From Candidatus Acetothermia bacterium (lineage in GTDB: Bacteria; Bipolaricaulota; Bipolaricaulia; Bipolaricaulales; Bipolaricaulaceae): a DNA stretch of 41,371 nt. Under the pieces are notes generated by a model. That model was given only the letters and a program-made list of their open reading frames with translations, was not told the origin of the DNA and ran no database searches. Of the stretch, positions 15,009 through 21,791 are shown piece after piece; position 1 is the stretch's first letter; the number at the start of each line of letters is the position of its first letter. Location of the stretch: positions 1 through 41,371 of the forward strand of contig JANLFW010000013.1 in the NCBI GenBank assembly GCA_024653305.1, read 5' to 3'. A program made the position numbers and the translations under genes.

Positions 15009-15941
15009 CTAGTAGAACACGGTGAGGGTGCGGTGGTGGGGGACCGGCAGCTGGCGCTGGCTTAGGTGCCACAGGAGCCAATCCACCTCGAACGCCCTGA
15101 GCGGCCGGCCGCGGCGTTCCAGGGCTGCAGTGAGCTCCTCCACCGCGACCACCGTCGCCGCCCGCAGCTCCACCTCCGGTGGGGACCCGGCCGGGATCGG
15201 TTCCATCCGGTCGAGGCGCTGGGCCAGCGCGGGGTGAAGGGCAAGCGCCCCTTCTGCGCGGAGGATCTGGGGAAGCTTGTAGTCGGCGAACGCCGTGAGC
15301 CAATCGAGGTCCGTGAGCCTTCCTGGGCCCTCCCCGGCGAACGCCCCGGCGAGGTCCGCGCACAGGATCTGGGCCCGCTTGTGGAAGAACACCGCGCGGC
15401 CGCGGTACTCGGCGGCGTCGCGGAACGAGGGGAGGTGGGCGGTGAGAAGCTCCACCAGGCGCCGGCAGGAGCCCCGGGCGGCGGCGAAAAACGCCCGCGC
15501 GGAACCAAACCGGAGCAGCGCCTCCCCGACCTCCCGTACGACCCGCGCCCGCAGGGGAAGGAGGGCGATGTCCCCCAGGATGCGGCGCAGCCCGTCCACG
15601 TCGAGCGCGGCCATGTTCTCGGGCTCAAAGAACTCCGGGTCCCCTTCCGCGGCCCGACGCAGGGCATAGGCCAGGGCGAAGTACCCGGTGAGCCGTTCCC
15701 CAGCGGGCCCGGCCACGGACCACGCCTTGTTCGGCCAGAAACAAAAGTTCAATGCGTCCAGGACGAGGAGGTAGCGCAGGGAGAGCTCCTCTGCCCCGCG
15801 GAAGTGGTAGCGGCCCTCCCAGGTGGAGAGCGGGAGATCGACCAGCCACCCCGCCAGGGCGTCGAGCGCGTTCCGATCGAGGCGCACCCAGCGGGCCCGG
15901 CGCACAATCCACCGAGATCCCGTTCGGACCGGGTTCTCCAT
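15009..15941 (-). CDS. Queuosine-salvage glycosidase (DUF2419/Qng1 family)
   Basis: This 310-residue protein is recognised from L-D-A-L-N-F-C-F-W-P (61-70), G-Y-F-A-L-A-Y-A-L-R-R-A (86-97), H-K-R-A-Q-I-L-C-A-D-L (187-197), A-D-Y-K-L-P-Q-I-L (219-227), V-E-L-R-A-A-T-V-V-A-V-E (257-268) and the terminal D-W-L-L-W-H-L-S. This is the eukaryotic C9orf64/Qng1 family, also found in scattered bacteria, which releases queuine from queuosine 5'-monophosphate. The freed queuine would be the substrate of the neighbouring Tgt. There is no signal peptide, so it is cytoplasmic. ATG 15941 lies 5 bases after the gatC stop with GAGGG upstream; earlier in-frame starts would overlap gatC. Confidence 0.85.
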   Translation of the reverse strand: MENPVRTGSRWIVRRARWVRLDRNALDALAGWLVDLPLSTWEGRYHFRGAEELSLRYLLVLDALNFCFWPNKAWSVAGPAGERLTGYFALAYALRRAAEGDPEFFEPENMAALDVDGLRRILGDIALLPLRARVVREVGEALLRFGSARAFFAAARGSCRRLVELLTAHLPSFRDAAEYRGRAVFFHKRAQILCADLAGAFAGEGPGRLTDLDWLTAFADYKLPQILRAEGALALHPALAQRLDRMEPIPAGSPPEVELRAATVVAVEELTAALERRGRPLRAFEVDWLLWHLSQRQLPVPHHRTLTVFY

Positions 15942-15946
15942 CGCCG

Positions 15947-16240
15947 TCAGCCCTCGAACACCGGGGGGACGAAGAAGTACCCGTCGCGGGCCGCCGGCGC
16001 GTTCGCCATGGCCTCCTCCGGGGACACCGAGGCCCGGGGCTCGTCTTCCCGCCACGCGTTGACCTGGCCCGGCAGCGGGGTGAACGGAGGCACGTCCTCG
16101 GTGGGGAGCTCCTGGAGCTTTTGGAAGTAGTCGAGGATCCGGGAGAGGTCGGCCCGCAGATGCCGCCGCTCCTCCGGGGACAAGCTCAACCCGGAAAGGG
16201 CCTCCACGCGCTCCATGGTCCGCTCGTCGATCACGTTCAC
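15947..16240 (-). CDS. gatC: Aspartyl/glutamyl-tRNA amidotransferase subunit C
   Basis: This 97-residue protein is the small stabilising subunit of GatCAB, which amidates misacylated Glu-tRNA-Gln or Asp-tRNA-Asn. It has the family pattern of an N-terminal helical region (E-A-L-S-G-L-S-L-S-P-E-E), the I-L-D-Y-F-Q-K-L-Q-E-L segment, T-E-D-V-P-P-F-T, and R-D-G-Y-F-F-V-P-P-V at the end. The GTG start overlaps the recG stop (GTGA), so the two are translationally coupled. gatA and gatB are not in the window. Confidence 0.85.
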   Translation of the reverse strand: MNVIDERTMERVEALSGLSLSPEERRHLRADLSRILDYFQKLQELPTEDVPPFTPLPGQVNAWREDEPRASVSPEEAMANAPAARDGYFFVPPVFEG

Positions 16241-18516
16241 ACCCCCAGCAGGGTCAGCGCCTCCCCGAACCGGCGATCCACCTCCCGGGCCAGCGCCTCC
16301 GGCACCCCCGCCTCCACCACGCGCAGCGCCTCGGCCCGCGCCCGTTCAAGGAGCCGGAGGTCCCGCACCAGGTCCGCCGCCCGGAGCTGGGACACGAACC
16401 CATGCTGCTGCGTCCCGAGGAGGTCGCCGGGCCCGCGGATGCGCAGGTCCGCCTCGGCGATCTTAAACCCATCGGAGAGGTCGCGAAAGGCGGAGAGGCG
16501 TTCTCGGGCGTCGTCGGCGGTGGGGTCGGCGATGGCGAAGCAGATCGCGGGCTGGCCCTTGCGGCCGATTCGCCCCCTGAGCTGGTGGAGCTGGGCAAGG
16601 CCGAACCGGTCGGCATGCTCGATCACGAGGAACGAGGCGTCTGGCACGTCCAAACCCACCTCGACCACGGTGGTCGCCACCAGGAGCTGGATCTCTCCCT
16701 CCCGAAACGCGCTCAAGGCCGCCCGTTTCTCCTGAGGGGACATGCGCCCGTGGAGCAGGCCCACCCCATGGTCGGGGAACCGCTGCCGCAGCTCCGCGTA
16801 GGCCGACTGAGCCGCCCGTAGGTCCAGCTCCGCCGACTCCTCCACCAGGGGGAACACCACGTACCCCTTCTCCCCCTGCCCAAGAAGGCCCCCCACCTCT
16901 CGGTACACCTCCTCCCGATGGGACTCCGAGACCCAAACCGTGCGCACGCTTCCCCGCGGGGCCGGCATCTCCTCGAGCACGGACACCGCGAACTCCCCGT
17001 ACAGGGTAAGGATCACGGTGCGGGGGATGGGGGTAGCGGACATGACGAGGATGTTCGTGCCCGCCCCCTTGGCCTCGAGCGCTGCCCGCTGGATGACCCC
17101 GAACCGGTGCTGCTCGTCCACCACCGCCAGGGCCAGATCGTGGAACGCCACGTCCTCCTGGATCAGGGCGTGGGTCCCCACCACCACGTCCACCTCCCCG
17201 GCGGCCACCGCGGCGAGCATCTGCCGCCGTCCTTTCCGCCCAAGGTCCCCCACCAAAAGACCCACCCGCACCGGGAGATCCCGGAATAGCTCCTGCAGCA
17301 CGAGGTAGTGTTGCTCGGCCAGGATCTCGGTGGGGGCCATCACCGCCGCCTGGGCCCCGGCGGAGGCGGCCATGACGCACGCCCCAGCCGCCACCGCCGT
17401 CTTGCCCGAGCCCACGTCCCCTTGGAGAAGGCGCAGCATGGGGTAAGGGGCGCGGAGGTCGGCGTCGATCGCGGCCAGGGCCCGCTGCTGGGACGGGGTG
17501 AGCCGGAATGGGAGGCCGGCCAGGAACCGGTCCATCCATGCGCGGTCCGGGACGAGCGCCCGCCCGGTGGGCCGGTCTTGGGCCCGCCTCCGGACGACCC
17601 CGACCTCGAGCAGGAACAGTTCCTCGAACGCGAGCGCCTGCCGCGCCCGCTCGAAGTCCTGGGGGCCGTCCGGGAAGTGGATCTTGGCCATCGCCTCCCG
17701 GCGCGGCAGGAGCCCTAGGCGCTGCCGCACCTCCCTCGGCACCACCTCCGGGATCCTTGAGCCGAACCGGTTGAGCGCCCGCCGAATCAGGCCCTGGAGG
17801 ATGGCCTGGGACAGGCCCTCCGTGGTCGGGTAGATGGGCACCCAACGGCCGGTTTGAACGTTGACCCCTACCCGCTCCCAAACCGGGTTTTCCATCTGCA
17901 GCTCCCCGTACCGGAGCTGGGCCCGGCCCCACAGCGCGTATTCCTGACCTTGGTCGATCTGGTCCCATAGCCAGGGCTGGTTGAACCAGATCGCAAACAG
18001 AAGCCCGGTCCCGTCGTCCACCGCTACCTTCACGAGCTCCAGGCCCGGCCGCACCTTGACCCGCGACTTCGCCCGTACCACGCCCTGGACCATCGCCGCC
18101 TCCCCGTCGCCCACCTCGGCGATGGGCACGAGCCGGGTGCGATCCTCGAGGCGCCGGGGGAAGAAGGTCAGCAGGTCCTCAATGGTGTGGATGCCGAGCC
18201 GCCTGAGGAGGCTCAGGCGCTTCGCCCCCACCCCCGGGGCATGGGCGATGTCCCCCGGCCAAACCTCCTCGGCCGGTTCCCCCCGCTCCAGCCGGGCCAG
18301 CACCTCCTCGAGGCGCGCGAGAGCCGCCTCCCGGGAGGACGGGTCCAGGGCCGCGTAGCCAGCCACGGAATGGCCGCCCTCCGGGAGGTGACGGCTCACA
18401 AAGCCCTCCAGGCCCCCAAGGACGGCGGCATCGGCGCACCCCTTCCGCCGCTCGAGCTCCACCACCTTGCGCACGAGGGCGATCCGCGCGGCGAGGTCCT
18501 CCTCCGTTGTCGGCAT
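16237..18516 (-). CDS. recG: ATP-dependent DNA helicase RecG
   Basis: This protein of about 759 residues remodels stalled replication forks and Holliday junctions. After an N-terminal region of about 100 residues with a helix-hairpin-helix (G-V-G-A-K-R-L-S-L-L-R-R-L-G) comes the OB-fold wedge domain (V-V-R-A-K-S-R-V-K-V). The helicase motor follows: Walker A G-D-V-G-S-G-K-T, motif II D-E-Q-H-R-F-G, motif III S-A-T-P-I-P-R-T, and motif VI Q-L-R-G-R-I-G-R, then the R-G-P-G-D-L-L-G-T-Q-Q-H-G tail. The start is taken as ATG 18516 because the promoter predicts transcription from about 18524; ATG 18528 would lie upstream of that. gatC overlaps its stop. Confidence 0.93.
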   Translation of the reverse strand: MPTTEEDLAARIALVRKVVELERRKGCADAAVLGGLEGFVSRHLPEGGHSVAGYAALDPSSREAALARLEEVLARLERGEPAEEVWPGDIAHAPGVGAKRLSLLRRLGIHTIEDLLTFFPRRLEDRTRLVPIAEVGDGEAAMVQGVVRAKSRVKVRPGLELVKVAVDDGTGLLFAIWFNQPWLWDQIDQGQEYALWGRAQLRYGELQMENPVWERVGVNVQTGRWVPIYPTTEGLSQAILQGLIRRALNRFGSRIPEVVPREVRQRLGLLPRREAMAKIHFPDGPQDFERARQALAFEELFLLEVGVVRRRAQDRPTGRALVPDRAWMDRFLAGLPFRLTPSQQRALAAIDADLRAPYPMLRLLQGDVGSGKTAVAAGACVMAASAGAQAAVMAPTEILAEQHYLVLQELFRDLPVRVGLLVGDLGRKGRRQMLAAVAAGEVDVVVGTHALIQEDVAFHDLALAVVDEQHRFGVIQRAALEAKGAGTNILVMSATPIPRTVILTLYGEFAVSVLEEMPAPRGSVRTVWVSESHREEVYREVGGLLGQGEKGYVVFPLVEESAELDLRAAQSAYAELRQRFPDHGVGLLHGRMSPQEKRAALSAFREGEIQLLVATTVVEVGLDVPDASFLVIEHADRFGLAQLHQLRGRIGRKGQPAICFAIADPTADDARERLSAFRDLSDGFKIAEADLRIRGPGDLLGTQQHGFVSQLRAADLVRDLRLLERARAEALRVVEAGVPEALAREVDRRFGEALTLLGV

Positions 18517-18535
18517 TATCGGATCCATCTATAAT
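18507..18535 (+). promoter_or_regulatory. Promoter of def-fmt operon
   Basis: TTGTCG (18507-18512), 17 bases, TATAAT (18530-18535), giving a start near 18542. The -10 is a perfect consensus. The -35 lies within the divergent recG gene. Confidence 0.75.
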
Positions 18536-18559
18536 AAACGCCTTCACTGGGAGGACCAA
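18531..18559 (-). promoter_or_regulatory. Promoter of recG operon, superimposed on def promoter
   Basis: On the minus strand TTGGTC (18559-18554), 17 bases, TATTAT (18536-18531). Five of six bases of this -10 are the same base pairs as the def -10, so RNA polymerase probably cannot occupy both at once. Confidence 0.65.
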
Positions 18560-18562
18560 GGG

Positions 18563-19066
18563 ATGGTACGGGTTTATCCGGATCCGATCTTGCGGCGGCC
18601 GGCTCAGCCGGTCCAGCCGGGAAGCGACGAGGCGCGCATGGCGGCGACCTCCCTGCGCCGGGCGTTCGCCGAGCTGGAGGCATTGGGGCTCGCGGCCAAC
18701 CAGATCGGGTTCCCGGTACGGGTGATCATGGTCCGCCTTGGGGACGAGGATCAGGTGCTCCTGAACCCGGCCATTGTGGCGCGGTCGTCCGCGCTCTCCG
18801 TGGAGTCCGAGGGGTGCCTGTCCATCCCCGGGGTGGAGGCGGAGGTGCCGCGGGCGGCGGAGGTGGTGGTGCACGCCATGGACGAGGAAGGCCGGCCGGT
18901 GGAGCTCACCCTCACCGACCTGGAGGCCCGGCTCCTCCAGCATGAGGTGGACCACCTCGACGGGGTGCTGTACGTGGATCACCTCCCGTTTTCCGAGCGT
19001 CGCCGCATCCTGCGCGCGTTCCGCGAAGCCCAGAAACGAAAGGAGCAGGTGACTTCCGCCACGTGA
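18563..19066 (+). CDS. def: Peptide deformylase
   Basis: This 167-residue metal hydrolase removes the formyl group from new proteins. All three family motifs are intact: G-L-A-A-N-Q-I-G (42-49), E-G-C-L-S-I-P-G (83-90, metal ligand Cys85) and Q-H-E-V-D-H-L (126-132, ligands His127 and His131, catalytic Glu128). The start at ATG 18563 is preceded by GGGAGGA and lies about 21 bases into the predicted transcript. fmt follows with a GTGA overlap, the common def-fmt pairing of formyl removal and addition. Confidence 0.95.
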   Translation: MVRVYPDPILRRPAQPVQPGSDEARMAATSLRRAFAELEALGLAANQIGFPVRVIMVRLGDEDQVLLNPAIVARSSALSVESEGCLSIPGVEAEVPRAAEVVVHAMDEEGRPVELTLTDLEARLLQHEVDHLDGVLYVDHLPFSERRRILRAFREAQKRKEQVTSAT

Positions 19067-19992
19067 CGGTACGCCTCGCGTTCGCCGGCACCAGCCGGTT
19101 CGCCGTGCCGGCCCTGCAGGTCCTGGCGCGGCGGTTCGGCCTGGTCCTGGTGGTGACCCAGCCCGATCGGCCCGCCGGACGCGGGCTCCCGCTCACCTCG
19201 CCCCCGGTCAAGGAGGAGGCCCAGCGCCTCGGCCTGCCCCTCGTTCAGCCCCGGTCGATCAACGCCCCCGACGTGGTGGAGCGGTTGCGGTCCTTGGACC
19301 TCGACCTTTTGGTGGTGGCCGCGTTCGGCCAGCTCCTGCGCCCGGCCGTGCTGTCCCTCCCCCGGCTGGGGTGCGTGAACATCCACGCCTCCCTCCTCCC
19401 CAACTACCGCGGGGCGGCCCCGGTGGCATGGGCGATCATCCACGGGGAGGAGGAGACCGGGGTGACCACGTTTCGCCTGGACGAGGGAATGGACACCGGT
19501 CCGATCTTGCTCCAGCACAAGGCCGCGATTGGCCCGAACGACACGGCCGGGGAACTGGAGGCGCGCCTGGCGGAGCTGGGTGCGGAGCTGATCGTGGACA
19601 CGGTGGAGGGCTTAGCTAGCGGCACCCTCACCCCCGTGCCCCAGCCCCCGGAGGGGACGCTCGCGCCGAAGCTCCACCGGGAGGACGGGCGCATCCGCTG
19701 GGATTGGGAGACGCGACGCATCCACAATCTGGTGCGGGGCACGAACCCATGCCCCGGGGCGTACACGCACTTCGGGGAGCGGCCGGTCAAGGTCCATCGC
19801 ACCCGCCCCGTGGAGGAGGGGCGGTCGGACCTCCCCCCCGGGACCATCCTCCCCCGACGGGACCGGCTCCTCGTGGCCACCGGAGACGGGGCATTGGAAC
19901 TTCTCGAAGTCCAGCCGGCGGGGTGCCGGGCCATGTCCGGCCGGGACTTCCTGAACGGCTACTGCCGGACCGCCGGGGAGCGGTTCGCTTGA
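19063..19992 (+). CDS. fmt: Methionyl-tRNA formyltransferase
   Basis: This 309-residue enzyme formylates initiator Met-tRNA using 10-formyltetrahydrofolate. Residues V-N-I-H-A-S-L-L-P-N-Y-R-G-A-A-P (105-120) carry catalytic Asn106 and His108 and the loop that follows, and Asp144 is in M-D-T-G-P-I. The C-terminal OB-fold domain (about 210-309) that grips the tRNA acceptor is complete, ending G-R-D-F-L-N-G-Y. The GTG start overlaps the def stop. Its final 34 bases overlap the convergent MFS gene. Confidence 0.94.
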   Translation: MTVRLAFAGTSRFAVPALQVLARRFGLVLVVTQPDRPAGRGLPLTSPPVKEEAQRLGLPLVQPRSINAPDVVERLRSLDLDLLVVAAFGQLLRPAVLSLPRLGCVNIHASLLPNYRGAAPVAWAIIHGEEETGVTTFRLDEGMDTGPILLQHKAAIGPNDTAGELEARLAELGAELIVDTVEGLASGTLTPVPQPPEGTLAPKLHREDGRIRWDWETRRIHNLVRGTNPCPGAYTHFGERPVKVHRTRPVEEGRSDLPPGTILPRRDRLLVATGDGALELLEVQPAGCRAMSGRDFLNGYCRTAGERFA

Positions 19993-21179
19993 CCCGGCCG
20001 CCACGCCCACAGGGCAAGCGCGGCCACCAAGGCGAGCGCTGCCCCGAGGAAGAACGGGGCTCCCGGGCTAAACCAATCCCATAGCGCCCCGGCGATTACC
20101 GACGCCGGCAGGTCCAGCGCCCCCACCACCGTGCTGTACGCCCCGTACGCGGTCCCGCGCAGTTCCGCCGGGACGAGGTCGGCCACGAGCGCCCGCGCCG
20201 TACCGTAGGCCGCCCCGTAGTAGGCGCCGTACGCCGCGTACAGGAGCCACATCGTCCACCCCCGGCCCGCCAGGCCGATGCCGAGGTAAATCGCGGCGTA
20301 GGCGAGCCACCCTCCCACGATGAGGGCCTTGCGGGGGATCCGGTCGGACAGAGCCCCGGCCGGGGTAGAGACCACGGAGTACACGAGGTTGAACACGACG
20401 AGCATCCCCAGGATCCCCAGGACGCTCGCCCCCAAGGACTGGGCCCGCAGCACCAGGAACGCGTCCGCGGAGTTGCCGAGTTCGAACAGGCCCACGATGA
20501 GGAGGAACACCCCGAACGGCCGGCCCAGGCCGCGGAACCCCACCCGCACCGCCCCTTTGGCCGCCCTCCGGCTCGTCTCCCGGGCCCCGATGGCCAACAC
20601 CAGCACCGCGAACACGGCGGGGACCAAGCTGACGAGGACGATCACCTGAAACGTGCGGGCCTGGAGCGCCCCGGCCCCGCCTTGGGTAAACCACACCGCG
20701 AGCATCGCCCCCAGGATCCCCACCATCGCCCCTGCCGTATCCGCGGCGCGGTGGAACCCGAACGCGAACCCACGGCGGCCCGCATCCACCGAGTCCGCCA
20801 CCAGGGCGTCCCGGGGCGCGGTGCGGATCCCCTTGCCCACCCGGTCCGCCCACCGGGCCCCGGCCACCGCCGCCCACGATGAGGCGAAGTACAGGACGGG
20901 TTTGGACAGGGCGGAGATGCCATACCCGGCCACCGCCAGCCACTTCCGCCGCCGCAGCCGGTCCGAGAGCCGCCCTGACCCCACCCGCAGAAGCGAGGCG
21001 GTGGACTCGGCCACCCCTTCGATGACCCCGATCAAGGTGGTCCTCACGCCAAGCACGCCCGCGAGGAACAGCGGAAGCACGTTGAGCACCATCTCCGAGG
21101 ACACGTCCATGAGGAAGCTGGTGATGCTCACCGCCCAGAGGTTGCGCGGAAGTCCCTTAAGCTGAGCCTTGCTCACCAT
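19959..21179 (-). CDS. Major facilitator superfamily transporter
   Basis: This inner-membrane protein of about 406 residues has twelve predicted helices in two sets of six. The loop after helix 2 reads G-R-L-S-D-R-L-R-R-R-K-W, matching the MFS motif A pattern, and R-W-A-D-R-V-G-K-G-I-R-T-A-P-R-D-A-L (about 113-130) is typical of a widespread uncharacterised MFS subgroup. The substrate cannot be inferred; the neighbours give no hint. The start ATG 21179 has a strong GGAGGAGGGA ribosome site, and an extended -10 (TGGTATACT) lies upstream. The 3' end overlaps fmt. Confidence 0.85.
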   Translation of the reverse strand: MVSKAQLKGLPRNLWAVSITSFLMDVSSEMVLNVLPLFLAGVLGVRTTLIGVIEGVAESTASLLRVGSGRLSDRLRRRKWLAVAGYGISALSKPVLYFASSWAAVAGARWADRVGKGIRTAPRDALVADSVDAGRRGFAFGFHRAADTAGAMVGILGAMLAVWFTQGGAGALQARTFQVIVLVSLVPAVFAVLVLAIGARETSRRAAKGAVRVGFRGLGRPFGVFLLIVGLFELGNSADAFLVLRAQSLGASVLGILGMLVVFNLVYSVVSTPAGALSDRIPRKALIVGGWLAYAAIYLGIGLAGRGWTMWLLYAAYGAYYGAAYGTARALVADLVPAELRGTAYGAYSTVVGALDLPASVIAGALWDWFSPGAPFFLGAALALVAALALWAWRPGQANRSPAVRQ

Positions 21180-21214
21180 CGTCCCTCCTCCCATGGTACG
21201 ACAAGGAAGACCCG

Positions 21215-21223
21215 AGTATACCA
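21215..21223 (-). promoter_or_regulatory. Extended -10 of MFS gene
   Basis: TGG-TATACT on the minus strand (21223-21215) is a good extended -10. The -35 match is weak. It lies 36 bases before ATG 21179. Confidence 0.5.
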
Positions 21224-21241
21224 ACGCCCGCAAGGATTCAG

Positions 21242-21270
21242 TTGTTCCCTGGTTTCGCCGCCGCTATCAT
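21242..21270 (+). promoter_or_regulatory. Promoter of ferritin-like gene
   Basis: TTGTTC (21242-21247), 17 bases, TATCAT (21265-21270), start near 21277, leader about 13 bases containing the GGGGGAT ribosome site. Confidence 0.65.
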
Positions 21271-21289
21271 GAAAACGAAAGGGGGATCA

Positions 21290-21784
21290 ATGGACAACCA
21301 AGAGGACATCCTCAAGGGCGCCATCCTCCTCGAGCGGCGGGGGAAGGCGTTCTACGAGGGGGCCGTCCAGGCCACCCCGAACGAGGCGGTGCGCGAGGTG
21401 TTCACCATCCTGGCCGGGGAAGAGGGGCGGCACATCGAGGTCCTGTCCAAGCTGTACGCGGACCTCGTGCGGACGGGGCGGTTCGCCCCGGCGGCGCCCG
21501 CCGACGGGCCGGCGGACATCGCCGGGTCCGTGCTCAACGACGCGGTGCGGAACGAGATCTCGGCCGCCGGCTACGAGGCGGCAGCGATCTACGCGGGGAT
21601 GGCGCTCGAGGAACGGTCGGTGGCCTTCTACACCGAGCAGGCGAACAGGGCGACCGGAGAGGCACAGAAGCTGTACCGGTGGCTGGCGGATTGGGAACGG
21701 GCACATCTCGACCTCCTGGCCGCCCTGGACGAGGACCTCCGCCGACGCGTCTGGCACGATCGCCGGTTCTGGCCAGTGCTGTAG
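21290..21784 (+). CDS. Rubrerythrin-like (ferritin-like diiron) protein
   Basis: This 164-residue four-helix protein has carboxylate and histidine motifs spaced as in the rubrerythrin family: E-R-R-G-K-A-F-Y-E on helix 1, E-E-G-R-H-I-E on helix 2, E-E-R-S-V-A-F-Y on helix 3 and D-W-E-R-A-H-L-D on helix 4. No rubredoxin domain is attached, as there are no paired cysteines. Relatives reduce peroxide or store iron, so a role in oxidative stress in an anaerobe is likely. ATG 21290 is chosen over upstream starts because it follows both the predicted transcript start and a ribosome site. It is a single gene, ending 7 bases before the convergent priA stop. Confidence 0.75.
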   Translation: MDNQEDILKGAILLERRGKAFYEGAVQATPNEAVREVFTILAGEEGRHIEVLSKLYADLVRTGRFAPAAPADGPADIAGSVLNDAVRNEISAAGYEAAAIYAGMALEERSVAFYTEQANRATGEAQKLYRWLADWERAHLDLLAALDEDLRRRVWHDRRFWPVL

Positions 21785-21791
21785 CTTCGCG

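Noticed and set aside
13654-15363. Long minus-strand frame overlapping tgt in another phase
   Set aside because: Tgt in its own frame has all catalytic and zinc residues; this frame is Arg/Gly/Pro-rich noise.
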